The translations under genes were made by a program, and so were the position numbers. Below, piece by piece: positions 34,674 to 46,012 of a stretch of 64,000 nucleotides of DNA. Where the stretch lies: the NCBI GenBank assembly GCA_907163375.1, contig CAJQUW010007073.1, positions 434,001 through 498,000 on the forward strand, written 5' to 3'. Position 1 is the first letter of the stretch. Every line of letters starts with the position of its first letter. The notes under the pieces are model-generated. The model was given only the letters and a program-made list of their open reading frames with translations. It did not search any database and had not been told where the DNA came from. Source of the DNA: Prostheceraeus crozeri. Taxonomy: Eukaryota > Platyhelminthes > Polycladida > Euryleptidae.

Positions 34674-35711
34674 GAGCTGATCATAAAAAAGGATCTTTTA
34701 AAACTTCACTAAATTCAAAAAATCGATCCTCACACCTTCCTATTGTGTCGCACAACAACAACGCGTCATGCATCATTCGAGATCCTGTTACTCAGCTTTA
34801 AAATGAGCCATGACAGACTTGTATCCGTTGCTGCATTTGCTGAGCATAATGATATGAAAATCACTCAATTTACAAATTGAAGTTTTTCAATAAGAAACCA
34901 TGTGAGTATGCTAATCAATCAGGCACGAAAAGAACGAGCATTTTCTGAGCTCTCTTTTGATATACTGGTCATCAAAATCAGTGAACTAGTACGAGTATGT
35001 GAACTTCTTCAACATTTTTCTCATTTCCGCTAAAGTACACAAAAACAATGTTAGATGAACAAAAATCAAAACAAATCAATTAGCAATTGCATGTCTTTGT
35101 TCTCTCACAGTGACTTCCGATTGTTTACCTTGATTGTTTGTGAGCTTTAGCGGAAATGAGAAAAAATTTTGAAGAAGTTTGAAAAAGGAATATTGGACTT
35201 ATTTGAATAAAGCTTACATATTGGCATTCCTTACATCGCAAGGATTCTGAAGATAACAAACATGAACATTTTTGATGAAATAGTGAGAACATAACGCTTT
35301 CAGTCAAAAGAGTCATGATTTTGTGATAACTTCACGATACGAGTCACTGACTTTTTCCTAGTTCACTGATTTTGATGACCAGTATGAGAGTTAACTGTAA
35401 AAATTAATTTTATATAAAAAAAAGTATAAAGAGACCTCAGAAAATGCTCGTTCTTTTCGTGCCTGATTGATTAGCATACTCACATGGTTTCTTATTGAAA
35501 AACTTCAATTTGTAAATTGAGTGATTTTCATATCATTATGCTCAGCAAATGCAGCAACGGATACAAGTCTGTCATGGCTCATTTTAAAGCTGAGTAACAG
35601 GATCTCGAATGATGCATGACGCGTTGTTGTTGTGCGACACAATAGGAAGGTGTGAGGATCGATTTTTTGAATTTAGTGAAGTTTTAAAAGATCCTTTTTC
35701 ATGATCAGCTC
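34674..35711. mobile_element. Large fold-back element with two nested inverted repeats
   Basis: The outer arms 34674-34989 and 35358-35711 are nearly identical inverse copies, starting GAGCTGATCAT and ending ATGATCAGCTC. The right arm is longer because of ~40 extra AT-rich bases near its inner end. Inside them a second pair, 35001-35036 and 35143-35181 (ACTTCTTCAACATTTTTCTC and its inverse), forms another stem. The remaining centre has no recognised coding content. I saw no clear target duplication. It is probably a fold-back transposon or long-TIR MITE of unknown class. Confidence 0.75.
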
Positions 35712-36614
35712 AAGTGAGGAATTCTTCGACTTGATTAATAATCAGCTTTTACATTTCATAATCACACATGCATGACAGAAGAATATTTATCTATTATGCT
35801 TGCACTATCAGTGTCAGTGGAGGCAGAAGACATTCAATTAAAAGGTGAATGCTGCATCAATGATAATTACAATAATGGAAATGCATGGTCAAGAATTCGT
35901 CTTGCTTACATAGTTTTCAGAAAGTGGAATTTGGAATACAGATTGGTTTATGTGAGAATCTTGGGCACTTCGAGAATTTCACTCCGAAATGGGCGCGGAC
36001 AGCCTCGTTTAACGTATCACACTCTACAACTTCATTATCTCATGAAATGTAAGCAGAATGCTTCAATATGACAAATGTATTGATGAAACATATGTAGGGG
36101 GTTAAACATGTTAATAGAGCGCACAATTGACAAATTAGAGAAATATTCATCTACGTTATTGGTATTCTCTACTATTGGACGTAGCGGTTAGTAGACTCAA
36201 AAATGCTTCAATTATTTGCAATGTGCTAGAATTGAAGTCAAATTATTTTCACCGGCTGAAAACATTTCGTGATAGACGAGTGGCTCACACACTTAAGTTC
36301 CTGACTGCTATTGTCGAGATACGCAAAAAATTAAAGTTCACAGCAAATGTGTGATTAGAGAGAGAGAGATCGAATTGATGCATTTGCTTTGTCTGTCAGG
36401 AATGATAAGAAATGAAAACTTTTCATGTGAAAGCTACTCAGATCAGCTTTTTAAGGGGTAAATAAAAAATAAAAAAACCTTGTTTTTACTCTGAAGTACA
36501 TTAAGCACGGAGCCTTTCTTCCATGTGGCAGACTTGTCATTCATCCAATCTCATTCTTTTTGTGCTGAGTGTTGAACAAGAATGCATAGTGCACCTAGTA
36601 TAAAAGTTTTATGT
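35712..36614. other. Intergenic, nothing recognised
   Basis: A 99-codon frame (35772-36071 plus) has no recognisable domain. A short GAGAGAGAGA run lies at 36358-36369. Confidence 0.4.
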
Positions 36615-36619
36615 TTGAG

Positions 36620-36690
36620 CCTATCTTCAGTTTGAACCACCTTCTCTCGGACGCAGAGCGAACGCTCTACCACAATGCCACAGCGCCAGT
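36620..36690 (-). mobile_element. tRNA-like SINE head or tRNA pseudogene
   Basis: Minus strand GCGCTGTGGCATTGTGGTAG followed by AGCG matches a polymerase III A box and D arm (36663-36680). About 25 bases on, GGTTCAAACTG (36628-36638) is a weak B box. No acceptor stem closes. SINE heads of this GCGCTGTGGC style are common in invertebrates. Confidence 0.45.
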
Positions 36691-38189
36691 AAAGGTGAGG
36701 CTTTGATCCGAAGTGACTATTCAGTTGCGAGGGTGTCACAACAGTTGAAAGTTCACAAATGTACCATCTACTTTTGTTTGCGACTAGGTTGTCAGCTGTC
36801 TGATTGGAAGCTATTGTTATTCAAAGAAGATGCACATGTATTTTGTAGTGTGTTCAGATGAGATTTTCCTTTAATTTCTATGTCGTTGAAGCTAGCACCA
36901 ACTTCAACACTAAATTTTTGAAAAGAGTTTGTACAGAATCGAAAACCACATGTACACGCACTATTAATGACTCAAAATTTGTACACACAAGAATTTTTCC
37001 AAATTCGAACTCCATCAGCTTCAAAATTCAAATTTAAATTAGAAAAAAATTGGTGGAAGTATTGGTGCTACCTAGTTACCGAGTTTTTACAATAGTCCAA
37101 TCGAAATATTTAGATACAAGCAATAGAAACTGAGTTTGTACAGCAACTTCCAGCAGTTTCCCTACACGAACAATCGGTAAAACCGGCAGAAACCGACTTT
37201 CTCGAAATAATGATGAGATTTTCAAAAAAGGAGTTGGTGCCACATGAAAAATGAGTTTGTACAGTGCTCCAACCGGTGGAATAGTGTTCTACTAATCAAG
37301 TCTCAGTTTGAACGCACACTTCTCCGACACTCCAGCACTCCTGTGCCCGGTAAATACCGGTTATTATACAATAACTACAAGAACACTGCCCATTAATGAA
37401 CAAATAAATTCTGCCACATGGAAAAAGAGCTTCTACAGTACTCCAACCGGTGGAATAGTGTTCTACTAATAGTCTAGCTGGGTTATTGGTCAATTTGGTG
37501 TCATTATAACTCTTCAACGCCGAGTGCTTTTACCAACTCAGAGTCCGAGTGCATCCTCATTTTGACCAATTAACCGTCGTGGGCAAGAAGCACTTGCCTA
37601 GCAGATTTGAGCGAAACCTAACTGCACGAATAAACTTTCTAATGTTTTCAATCATGATAAAATAATCTCACATGACCTAAGACGATGAAATCGTCCATTT
37701 CAGAAAGGAATGTTCCATCGCATTCATTCACCCAAACAGCTCTAGGATTGAATCAAATTCCGCATGAATTTCTCTATGAAGCAAAATATTTTGCTGAACA
37801 GAAGTTCTGTATGACTTTGTAATTGAAGGCAATGGGAGCAACCAGGAACAAGAATCAGATAGACAAAAGAAGCTAATGTCTTCCAGCTCTGCCAACAATT
37901 CCAATCATGCACCATAGCATATGGGATGTTTACTGATTGATGCAGCTGAATTAGTGCGCAGACTGCAGACTCCATTACAAAACGTACTTGTAGCGGATGG
38001 TTCTCCTCAAGGAACGTCTTAAAAATGTATATCTTTTAATGTTATTTCTACAATAAATGATAGAACCTAATAAAGCTGGCATGCATAACCGAACAAAAAT
38101 CAAATGATCACTTACTTTTGCTGATTTCATCCATTTTGGAAAATGGCCTACCTCCCTGTTCTGCACCACCCGCAGAATTGGACTGCTCG
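36691..38189. other. Intergenic with one short duplication
   Basis: A ~70-base segment at 37230-37300 (TGCCACATG ... CCAACCGGTGGAATAGTGTT ... CTACTAAT) recurs at about 37408-37475. The GTTTGTACAG word recurs several more times between 36930 and 37265. No coding signal. Confidence 0.5.
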
Positions 38190-38570
38190 CTTTATAGTTG
38201 TTGTTTCCTAGAAGTGCAGAGTCATATCTCGTATGCTAGATGAAATGGCACACACCACACACGATCTACGGTCAAACAATAAGTCGACACTGAATCAGCA
38301 GCAAGCCTCAGACAGTAGAGAAATTGCGTACGTGTCATATAGATTGAGGTCACACTTAGCTGTCACAGTATTATCAATTGATTAATCCTATGAAGAGATG
38401 GAGTGAATTAAATTTCTCACGCCTACCAACTTCTAAACAAAGAATCTGACGGACAAACATTATCGAGAAAACTTGTACACAATGATCTGAATTCTTTGAA
38501 TATGAAGGAATCGTGTCAATGAAGCATTTGGGGGAATTCAAACCAATCCGCAAGCGGCGCACGACTGTTA
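38190..38570 (-). repeat. Family A dispersed repeat, copy 4
   Basis: The inverse of copy 3: CACACACGATCTACGGTC, AAACAAAGAATCTGACGGAC, ACTTGTACACAATGATCTGA and CAATCCGCAAGCGGCGCACG all pair with 34.1-34.5 kb. Together copies 3 and 4 form a ~4.5-kb inverted pair around the fold-back element. Confidence 0.6.
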
Positions 38571-39619
38571 CGACTGCAGCCACAGGGCTCTGTCGCTCGC
38601 TGTTCTCGTGAAGTTGCTGGTTAATTCCCCTCTCCATAGTCGTTCGTCTTACTCTGCTTCTTGACCTGTCTTAAGGTGTTCACTCCGTCAGTCTGATCGT
38701 CCATCTGCTGTCTTTGCGTCTTGCTGTGGCCAGCCTAGCTCCACCTCATGTTCTGCTCCTCCTGCACCACATCAATCACTCCTGCACGTCTTCTGATTTC
38801 TTCTTCATTTCTGATTATCTCTCTTCTAGTCACACCCAACATTCGTCTCTCACACCCAACATTTCTCTTTGTGCAATTCTGAGTCTGTCTTGCTGTCTCT
38901 TTGTTAGGGACCAAGTTTGAGAACCGTGCAACGTCGCTGGCAGAATGTTCATGTTAAGAGCCTTCGGCGGTGGATGATGGTGATTTATTTAAGCAGTCAA
39001 GCAGCTTGGTTGCTTCCAAAAAGCTCTCCATTGTTGATTTCTTTCTTCTGATGCACGTGGAATGAAATTATTTGCCTGAGCACTAACTTAAAATTAAATC
39101 AGGGAACCTGAAAAAGTTGCTTTTGAAAAATGTGAGAAAATATAGAGTGAAAAAAAGTTATTTCAATTTATTTTCAAAGTTATTTCATATTTTTTCAAGT
39201 TGTGCTTAATTTTCTGTAGATCATTTTAGCATGAACAAGAAAACGGATTCACTCCCAGCGTCTTTATTACCGCAAAATGAATTGATAAACAAAATCCCGA
39301 CGTCCCGAGCTATTTGCTCTTGATGAAGGGCAATGCTAAGTTATCTTGATCTCGGATATAGTTTAGCAATTAGTTTTTCACGTCCGTTTGGCTCGGAGAA
39401 GACTACACATACTTAAAACTGACTTAAAACAATCACAATGATAAATGAATATTTTAGAGACAACGCAAAATATTGAAATATAATTAATTAATAGCAAAAT
39501 ATTGCAATCAGAAAGAAAATGCAAAATAGAGTTGCAGAATACTGTCTCCATATCTGGTCGAAAACGTGCACATTTTTTGTGCTTCTGCTCTGAATACATT
39601 GTGGATGCCTTAATAACAA
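38571..39619. other. Intergenic, pyrimidine-rich at left
   Basis: A CT-rich tract (38640-38900) produces a chance frame. Nothing else recognised. Confidence 0.4.
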
Positions 39620-40163
39620 CCCGACAAACACGTGGACACTGCGAAAAATATGGGCATCCGATGGACTAAAAACGGATATCCTATACTAGTCCACCAATTA
39701 TATGGACAGAATGCCTAATTCCCTTATGTGTCCATCAGAGTCCGCTGTTCTAAGATACAAGATATCATCAGAAAATAGCAATGTATTTAATGTTAAATAA
39801 AGGCACTCGGAGGTCTAATCACTGACTTAAAGATAAATTTTAATTAATTTGCAGATAATTCATATAAAACATCTTCATTATCCTTGAATTGTCCAATATA
39901 TGTCCGTGCAGAATTACATCATCCAGTATTTAGTTGCGTCCTTAACCTGTCCGTCAGATTTCCAATGAAATCAAAAGTTAAATACATAGAAAATCAAAAC
40001 AGTAAGCACACATAGATATACTTTATTGTAAAGATATTAGTTACATGACATTTTTGAAAGGAGTATCTGTGACTAGTCCATCAGAACTCAATCAAATGAT
40101 TTGATATTTGAATTAATTAAGGATCGACGCGGTCTAATCTGATTTTGATTTAATCTAAGACGC

Positions 40164-40524
40164 GGTCGATCTGCGTCTAGACCCGACCCACCTCTATGCA
40201 TGAATAGATGGCTGGTCTATGTCAATCCACTCATCAGATGCAGAGCGCGTACAATTATCAAAGCACACGATCTGCTCCTGGAGAGGTTTCGTAGATCGAC
40301 TGAATCTGAAAGAGGAAAGTGAGATGATCATTTTCAAAAGTCGATCGACTTCTACGAGTATAATAGACGGGTCGATCTGCGTCTAGATCCGACCCTCCTC
40401 TATGCATGAATAGATGACTGATCTGCGTCAATCCACTCATCAGGTACAGAGCGCGTACAATTATCAAAGCACACGATCTGCTCCTGGAGCGGTTTTGTAG
40501 ATCGACTTAATCTGAAAGAGTACA
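40164..40524. repeat. Tandem duplication, ~206-bp unit
   Basis: Copies start at 40164 and 40370. They share GGTCGATCTGCGTCTAGA, CTCTATGCATGAATAGATG and CAAAGCACACGATCTGCTCC with few differences. The second copy stops before a full unit. Confidence 0.8.
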
Positions 40525-41083
40525 TGTGCATAAACATACATGTAAATGGATTAATCAAAATGCATGAAAATACAAATTCACAAAAACTTTGTCGCTTGCC
40601 GTAATTATGCTTCTTAATTAAAATTATATTTTTATCAAACTTTGACGGATGCTATGTTCTGTCAAAAACTTCTGACAATATGATGAATTATGAATGATTA
40701 CAATTAATTGGCTAAAATGACACTGCGATAAATTGAAGGCTTATTTAATTTTTCAGAATCTGCTCAATACAACAGACATAGAAACTCTAGGATCGATGGG
40801 CGGAATAAAATGCATAGTATTGAGAATCTCAATACAAGCTTATCACTTCTAAAAACAACAATTTTTGCAAAAGTAAATAATGTAAAACACATGCATCTGC
40901 AATTAGTTTCATGCCGCGCGCGATGTCGCCACTACTACTTATGCCACTAGTGCATCCTAGCAAGCTTGTCAACGAAAGTTTTTAGATTGCAAGTACGAAA
41001 GGTGCATGTAGCATGACATTACTCAAAGATGAGGCATTGCTTGAGACACATAATTTGCTCCGGTTAAAATTGTTTATGTAGGT
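40525..41083. other. Nothing recognised
   Basis: AT-rich DNA between the tandem repeat and the hAT MITE, without supported features. Confidence 0.4.
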
Positions 41084-42013
41084 CAGTGGTGGGCAACCAC
41101 AATGGGGCAGTGGGCCACCGGCCCGCAAGAGGCTTCGCGGGCCACCAGTGGCCCGCGGCACCCCCCGTCCAATAGGGTAGGTCGGGGTAAGTCGGACCAT
41201 CGGGAGAGTCGGACTTACCAAATCAAAAAATTCATGGATCGAAAACGAAAGAAGTCTGATGCCGCTGGCAAACATGGCTGCAATTAGTGGTAATGAATGT
41301 TGCTTAACTATAGTTAAGCAACATTCATTACCACTAATTGCGCCAGACACCCTGCCTAAGATGTTTCTATTAATGTTGAGCAAGACAAAAACAGCGTCTG
41401 AAAAAATAGGTAAAAAATTGACCTTTATGAAAGCCTAGTTTTGCTACAAGATAAATTCGGCAACAATCTTAAAACACGCGTTCAAGAAGGACAAGGACGC
41501 CTAAGCAATGAGAAAAATCCATTAGCATGCCAAAATAATGTTAGCATGGACCAGTAATTGGCTGCAGTTTTTTAAAAAGGGGTAAATCGGACTTATGTTG
41601 ACAAAACAGTCGGGGAAAGTCTGACCTATTTATATTAAATGTGCGTTAAAGTCAAGAGTGAAATATCAAGCTGCGCGATGTACCTGTTTTGGTAACTTAT
41701 CGTGTGTGACTAAACAGGACAATGCTGAATCATGAAGCTTGACTAACAAAATGCATGACCAAAAACCATGCTTCGTGTAACGCTTACTCAGTGGGAATAC
41801 TACATTTCTCAGTGTAAGACACTTTCTCAATCAAAAGCGAACAATTTATGTACCGGGATCACTGACAATGGTCAGCAAGTCATTTTTAGATAGGATTTGA
41901 AAGAGAATAAAAGTTGAGGGCCACTTATAGTTCGACAAACGCTCGCGGTACACTCAAGATGCTTCTGCGGGCCACCCAAAATGTGCCGGCGGGCCACGCG
42001 TTGCCCACCCCTG
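41084..42013. mobile_element. Non-autonomous hAT element, 930 bp
   Basis: It starts CAGTGGTGGGCAACC and ends with the near inverse GCGTTGCCCACCCCTG. Both subterminal regions are rich in GGGCCAC/GGCCCGC words. It is flanked by exact 8-bp duplications ATGTAGGT at 41076-41083 and 42014-42021. No transposase remains. Inside are GTCGGGGTAAGTCGGAC / GGGGTAAATCGGAC words, perhaps from a further nested insertion, and the perfect palindrome listed next. Confidence 0.9.
41280..41341. repeat. Perfect 62-bp palindrome without spacer
   Basis: The 31-base half CAATTAGTGGTAATGAATGT... (with one more outer G/C pair) is followed directly by its exact reverse complement, centred between 41310 and 41311. No mismatch. 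It lies inside the non-autonomous hAT. Confidence 0.97.
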
Positions 42014-42283
42014 ATGTAGGTGATACGTACATTCTCGATTTCATGCATTTTTTTGCCGTTCATCGATGCCTTTCTTTGTTCCTTTGCTTGGTATGTATAG
42101 TGACGTGCAGATTGGAATCTAGTGAGCCTACTCAATAAACCATGGAGTGATAGAAATTGAAAAAGCAGATACACTGATTCATTGCTGATACGATGCGCAG
42201 ACGTCATGCATCACAATCATGTCTATAGTATACCCGATAAGATTGCGTTAACGGGTGCCCCCTGAAGAAATTCATAACTGATA

Positions 42284-43097
42284 TACCGTACTCTCCGGCC
42301 TATAAGGCGCAACTTTTTTACTCGGAAAATGCTAATGCGCCTTATCTGCGGAGTGCGCCCTATCTAAGGTCAAATTAGAATTTTGAGTTCGTTAAAAGAT
42401 AGGCAGGCATAAATTTCAATAAATCATGGCAGCAAGTGCCACAAAAGGTCATTTGAAGTGGCTTTCAAGAAGGCGATAGGGTGCCATTTTCTTCGAACGA
42501 TTCAGCCAATGTGACAGTTGACTCAGAAACCGAAACGAACACTGTTTCTGACACTAAAGCAAACCTTCATTCAAATACCGAAGCAAATAATGATTCCAAC
42601 ACTGAGACTAACAATCATTTTGACACAGAAACGAGCCTTGATTCAGATGCCGAAGTGAATCTTGAAGTAAGCAGTGAAGCTTCCTGCCTGTAGTTGAATC
42701 AAACATTCCGACTTCTCTGGAGTTTCAGGAGTTGAGTGATTCAAAAGTATCTGCATGCTCGATTTTGTTGATTTTAGTAATGTAATGTTTCTTAGGCTAT
42801 CATGTCGATCCTGATCCTTCATAATTTTTCAGATATTGGGCCTATACATCAGATGAAATATTTTAACGTAGGTTTTGGTTTTTCTTAACTACCGGTAGTA
42901 GCGGTACTTCTATCGGTGAAATTAGTTCCAATCATTGTTTCCCTTTAGACAAGATAATATATGAAAATATCGGTATAGGCTGCATGTGCGCCTTATCCGA
43001 GAAGTGTGCCTTATCTGTTGTCAAAATACGAGATATCCTAAAAATCGGCTTGTGCGCCTTGTGCGCAGATGCGCCTTATAGGCCGGAAAGTACGGTA
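42284..43097 (+). mobile_element. Pogo-like deletion derivative, 814 bp
   Basis: The ends TA-CCGTACTCTCCGGCCT and, inverted, TA-CCGTACTTTCCGGCCT (about 26 matching bases) are flanked by TA. Near 42430-42475 a frame reads KCHKRSFEVAFKKAIG, resembling the N-terminal 'kRsy...FKl..i' start of pogo/Tigger-type transposases. A following 70-codon acidic frame (42481-42693) repeats (S/D)(D/N)(T/S)E(T/A)N-like units. The catalytic core is absent, so the copy is non-autonomous. Confidence 0.7.
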
Positions 43098-43909
43098 CGC
43101 ATCGCAACAGCTATCAATCAACTTATTTGCTTTAGCAATTTCGGTCATAACACTATATTTTTCTCTATTCCAATCAGAAGCAAAATCAGTGATGCATGAA
43201 ACAATGCATGGCATTAACGCTTCTCAACAAAAATATATCTCATATACTACAGCAACAAAATCAGACAATATAACGAATCCAACGTCAAATAGGGCCTAAT
43301 AGCTCTAAAATATGGTGCGAATCACAACGTTGCAACCAAACTCATTAGATGTAGAATGACAAAGTATGACTGATTCAGGTTCTATCTCTGCCTCAAAAAA
43401 TACTTGTGACTGATTATAATTTAGCTTTTTTGAAATTTTTAGCTTCATTTCATCCTGTAGCAATAAATATTTGAGAGAATCAGCTATATCTTTGATTGGT
43501 AACAGAAAATGCATCAAAGATTATACCTACTGACTTGCTCTGAACGTGAAAATAAATATTGTGAATGCTTATATATTTTTCAGTTTGACTGATTATACAT
43601 TTTCCAGATTACCAATAAAAATTTGTGGGAATGAGTACTTAATTCAACATCATAATTTAATTTATTTTTCAATGAGTAGTATGTGGATGATTTTGAAGAA
43701 AACAATGAAAAATGGCAAACTTTGCAAAGGAGATGCTTCCAGAAAAATTCTCCTTTTTAGTATAACATAATTTTCTTTCGTAGAAGCAATATCATCATTA
43801 TTAATCATCTAATGGACTACTCAATCTAGCTCAATCAATGGAGCTCCGTGGAACCGAATTTGTGAGCAAGCATGCCCGGTCCCGCATATCGTCTGTGTTC
43901 TTAATCTCT
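43098..43909. other. Nothing recognised
   Basis: Short chance frames only, between the pogo-like derivative and the gypsy element. Confidence 0.4.
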
Positions 43910-44331
43910 TGTAACCATAGTGCCCGGTACTCACCTCTGAGGTTGTTGGGTGCAGCCCGATAGCACCGGCAGCTGTCTCCGTGAGAGGCGCTGCCCGGCG
44001 CTCTCCTTCCCCGACTCCCCAAATACCCTGGGGGGCGGTACCTACAGCCGAACTGGCTGTACTGGGCGAGCTGGCTGGCTGCCCTTTTCCGGCTCGGTGT
44101 TCCACCGAAGCCGTAAGAGAGAAACGAGCTGCCTCGTTTGTCAGCGAATCAGTATTCGCTTCCGTTATCGAATGGTTCGCAATCTCGAAGTTTTCACTTT
44201 CACACTATCACACAATTATCAAGAAACTGAAAGTATCCCTTCGATCTTACCTAGATCGCGCCAGATTGCCGATAATAAAAATTAGCCTAATTAAGCAACT
44301 TTTAAGTTGGCTAATTTTTCCAGGGGTTACA
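43910..44331 (-). repeat. 3' LTR of gypsy element
   Basis: It carries the same coding start as the 5' LTR; the frame here runs out into flanking DNA (44105 to 43821). On the element strand a purine tract GAGCGGGGGGATAA (44332-44345) lies directly before the LTR and would be the plus-strand primer site. Confidence 0.9.
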
Positions 44332-44433
44332 TTATCCCCCCGCTCCTGCGTCAGCCGCGCCTTGCGTACGGCGGCAGGTACGAATGGACCCGTCATCGGC
44401 AACTGTAGCGTGGCTTACCCTCCAGGCTCATAC

Positions 44434-44949
44434 CTACCATCTCGGCTGAGGGTTCCACGGTCTATCGCGCAGGTGGCTAAGAGAGCGGACAAGCTTCTTA
44501 GCCGCCTTGATCGCGTTAGACGCCACTAACCTTCGCTCGTACGAAGAGAAATGTGGATCCTCACATACCGACATCGGAATGGGAAGATCCATATTTAGGA
44601 AACGAGTTCGCGCGATCTCGTTTACAGCCCTAACCACGGCACGTTTTTCCCCTGAAAACTTACCTGCTGGAGCTTCCAAGTAACACCTGGTTACTTCGGG
44701 GAAATGACGGTCCAGCTCGTGCTCGACCTGACGGAACGCCGTGCTGATCGCCTCACTCGAGGTTCCGGGCATGGTGTTTACCCCAACCCCGAGCAGGATC
44801 AGCTTGATCCCGTCTTGTCTGGGTGCGCACTTACGAATCCAGTCCGGCCCCAGTTCTTCCCAGTTTTCCCAGTTCTTTATCATTTCAGGAAGCTCTGGAA
44901 TTGCCTCGCGGTGTTGCAAATCAGGGGGCTGTCTTCTTTGCTGTCTCAC
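44434..44949 (-). CDS. Gypsy 3' ORF: integrase N-terminal remnant fused to an unassigned domain
   Basis: A 171-codon frame. Its first ~45 residues (PPDLQHREAIPELPEMIKNW, ENWEELGPDWIRKCAP) resemble the start of a gypsy integrase ('..W..w..L....gvl.Rk'), and a frame just upstream (about 45040-44946) supplies WTKEDLQEAQRSHPAISHVL. Instead of the HHCC finger and DDE core, the sequence then gives ILLGVGVNTMPGTSSEAI, RHFPEVTRCYLEAP, VVRAVNEIAR and DPHFSSYERRLVASNAI. This arrangement (Gly-rich Asn block, and Asp-x-His near the end) faintly recalls an SGNH/GDSL-like hydrolase, but the N-terminal GDS serine block is not visible. The function is unknown. It sits where envelope or accessory genes of gypsy elements lie. 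Confidence 0.5.
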   Translation of the reverse strand: MRQQRRQPPDLQHREAIPELPEMIKNWENWEELGPDWIRKCAPRQDGIKLILLGVGVNTMPGTSSEAISTAFRQVEHELDRHFPEVTRCYLEAPAGKFSGEKRAVVRAVNEIARTRFLNMDLPIPMSVCEDPHFSSYERRLVASNAIKAAKKLVRSLSHLRDRPWNPQPRW

Positions 44950-45046
44950 CGCGCCAAGACGTGGGAGATTGCTGGATGACTGCGCTGGGCCTCCTGCAAA
45001 TCCTCCTTAGTCCAGCCGTAGTTCCAAGTTATGGCATTGAGCTGTC

Positions 45047-45990
45047 CTAATCCCCTGATTCCAGAATGGGCTTCGTCGGACCGCACGAAGGGCAGTTGCC
45101 ATGGTTCCGAGGGGGCCGACGAGAGAGAGCGTCGGCGTTGGTGTGCTTGGGGTTGCTCCGATATTCGGTGACATAATCGAATTCCTGAAGCCGTTTTAGC
45201 CACGTCGCAACTTGGCCAGTAGGATCTTTGAAAGACTGCAGCCACGTAAGCGCATTGTGATCCGTACGCAGCAGGAATATCTTCCCCAATAAAAAGGCCC
45301 GGAAATCTTTCATAAAATGCACCATGGCTAGCATCTCGCGTCTGGTAATGCAGTAATTTCTCTCTGCCTTATTCAGGCATTTACTACCGTAGGCTATTAC
45401 CCGCTCGATTCCGTATGACTGTTCCTGCGACAAGACAGCCCCAATGGCGACGTCCGAAGCATCTGTGTCCAGGACGAATCTTCCATTCGCCTGTGAAAAA
45501 TCCGGTAGCGAGAGAATGGGTGCTTGGCATAGCACCTGACGGAGTGTCTGGAATGCATGCTCGCATTTATCCGTCCATTGAAATTTAACATACTTACCGG
45601 TTAGCCGGTGCAACGGCTCTGCTATCTTCGCGTAGCCTCGAATGAATTTCCGGTAGTAGTTGCACAAGCCCAAAAAGCCCCTCAGCTCCCGCTGTGACTC
45701 TGATTTAGGCCAGTTCGGCATTCTTTCAGCAGTCTCGGGATGAGTCTTTACCCCGTTATCAGATACCAGGTGCCCTAAATAACGGACCTCTGATCTGAAC
45801 CACTGACATTTCTTCGGATTAAGCTGGAGATTTGCACGCCGGAACCGTTGCAGCACTGCTCGTAAGTTATCTACGTTCTCATTGAAATCCCGCCCAATCA
45901 CGATGGTATCGTCTAGGTACACCAGGCAAGCCTTCCAAGTCAGCCCAGTCAAGACATTGTTCATCAGTCGCGCAAAAACGGCTGGCCCGT
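45047..45990 (-). pseudogene. pol: Gypsy pol fragment: RT palm and RNase H
   Basis: The frame starts inside the reverse transcriptase just before the catalytic YLDD box (ACLVYLDDTIVIGRDF). It continues through the thumb (LGHLVSDNGVKTHPE, LRGFLGLCNYYRKFI) into RNase H: FVLDTDASDVAIGAVLS (first Asp), REMLAMVHFMKDFR (Glu), RTDHNALTWLQ (Asp) and HTNADALSRRP. The RT fingers and the first half of the palm are absent, lost in a deletion at about 45.97-46.02 kb where the protease frame breaks off. It is otherwise open for over 300 codons. Without the missing half it cannot make an active reverse transcriptase. Confidence 0.88.
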
Positions 45991-46012
45991 TTACGCGCTG
46001 TTACCCGCTGGT

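Noticed and set aside
31700-36030. Possible long inverted repeat between GGCTGTCCGCGCC (31750) and GGCGCGGACAGCC (about 35994)
   Set aside because: Similarity is limited to a dozen bases plus a weak tail; too short to support a shared element.
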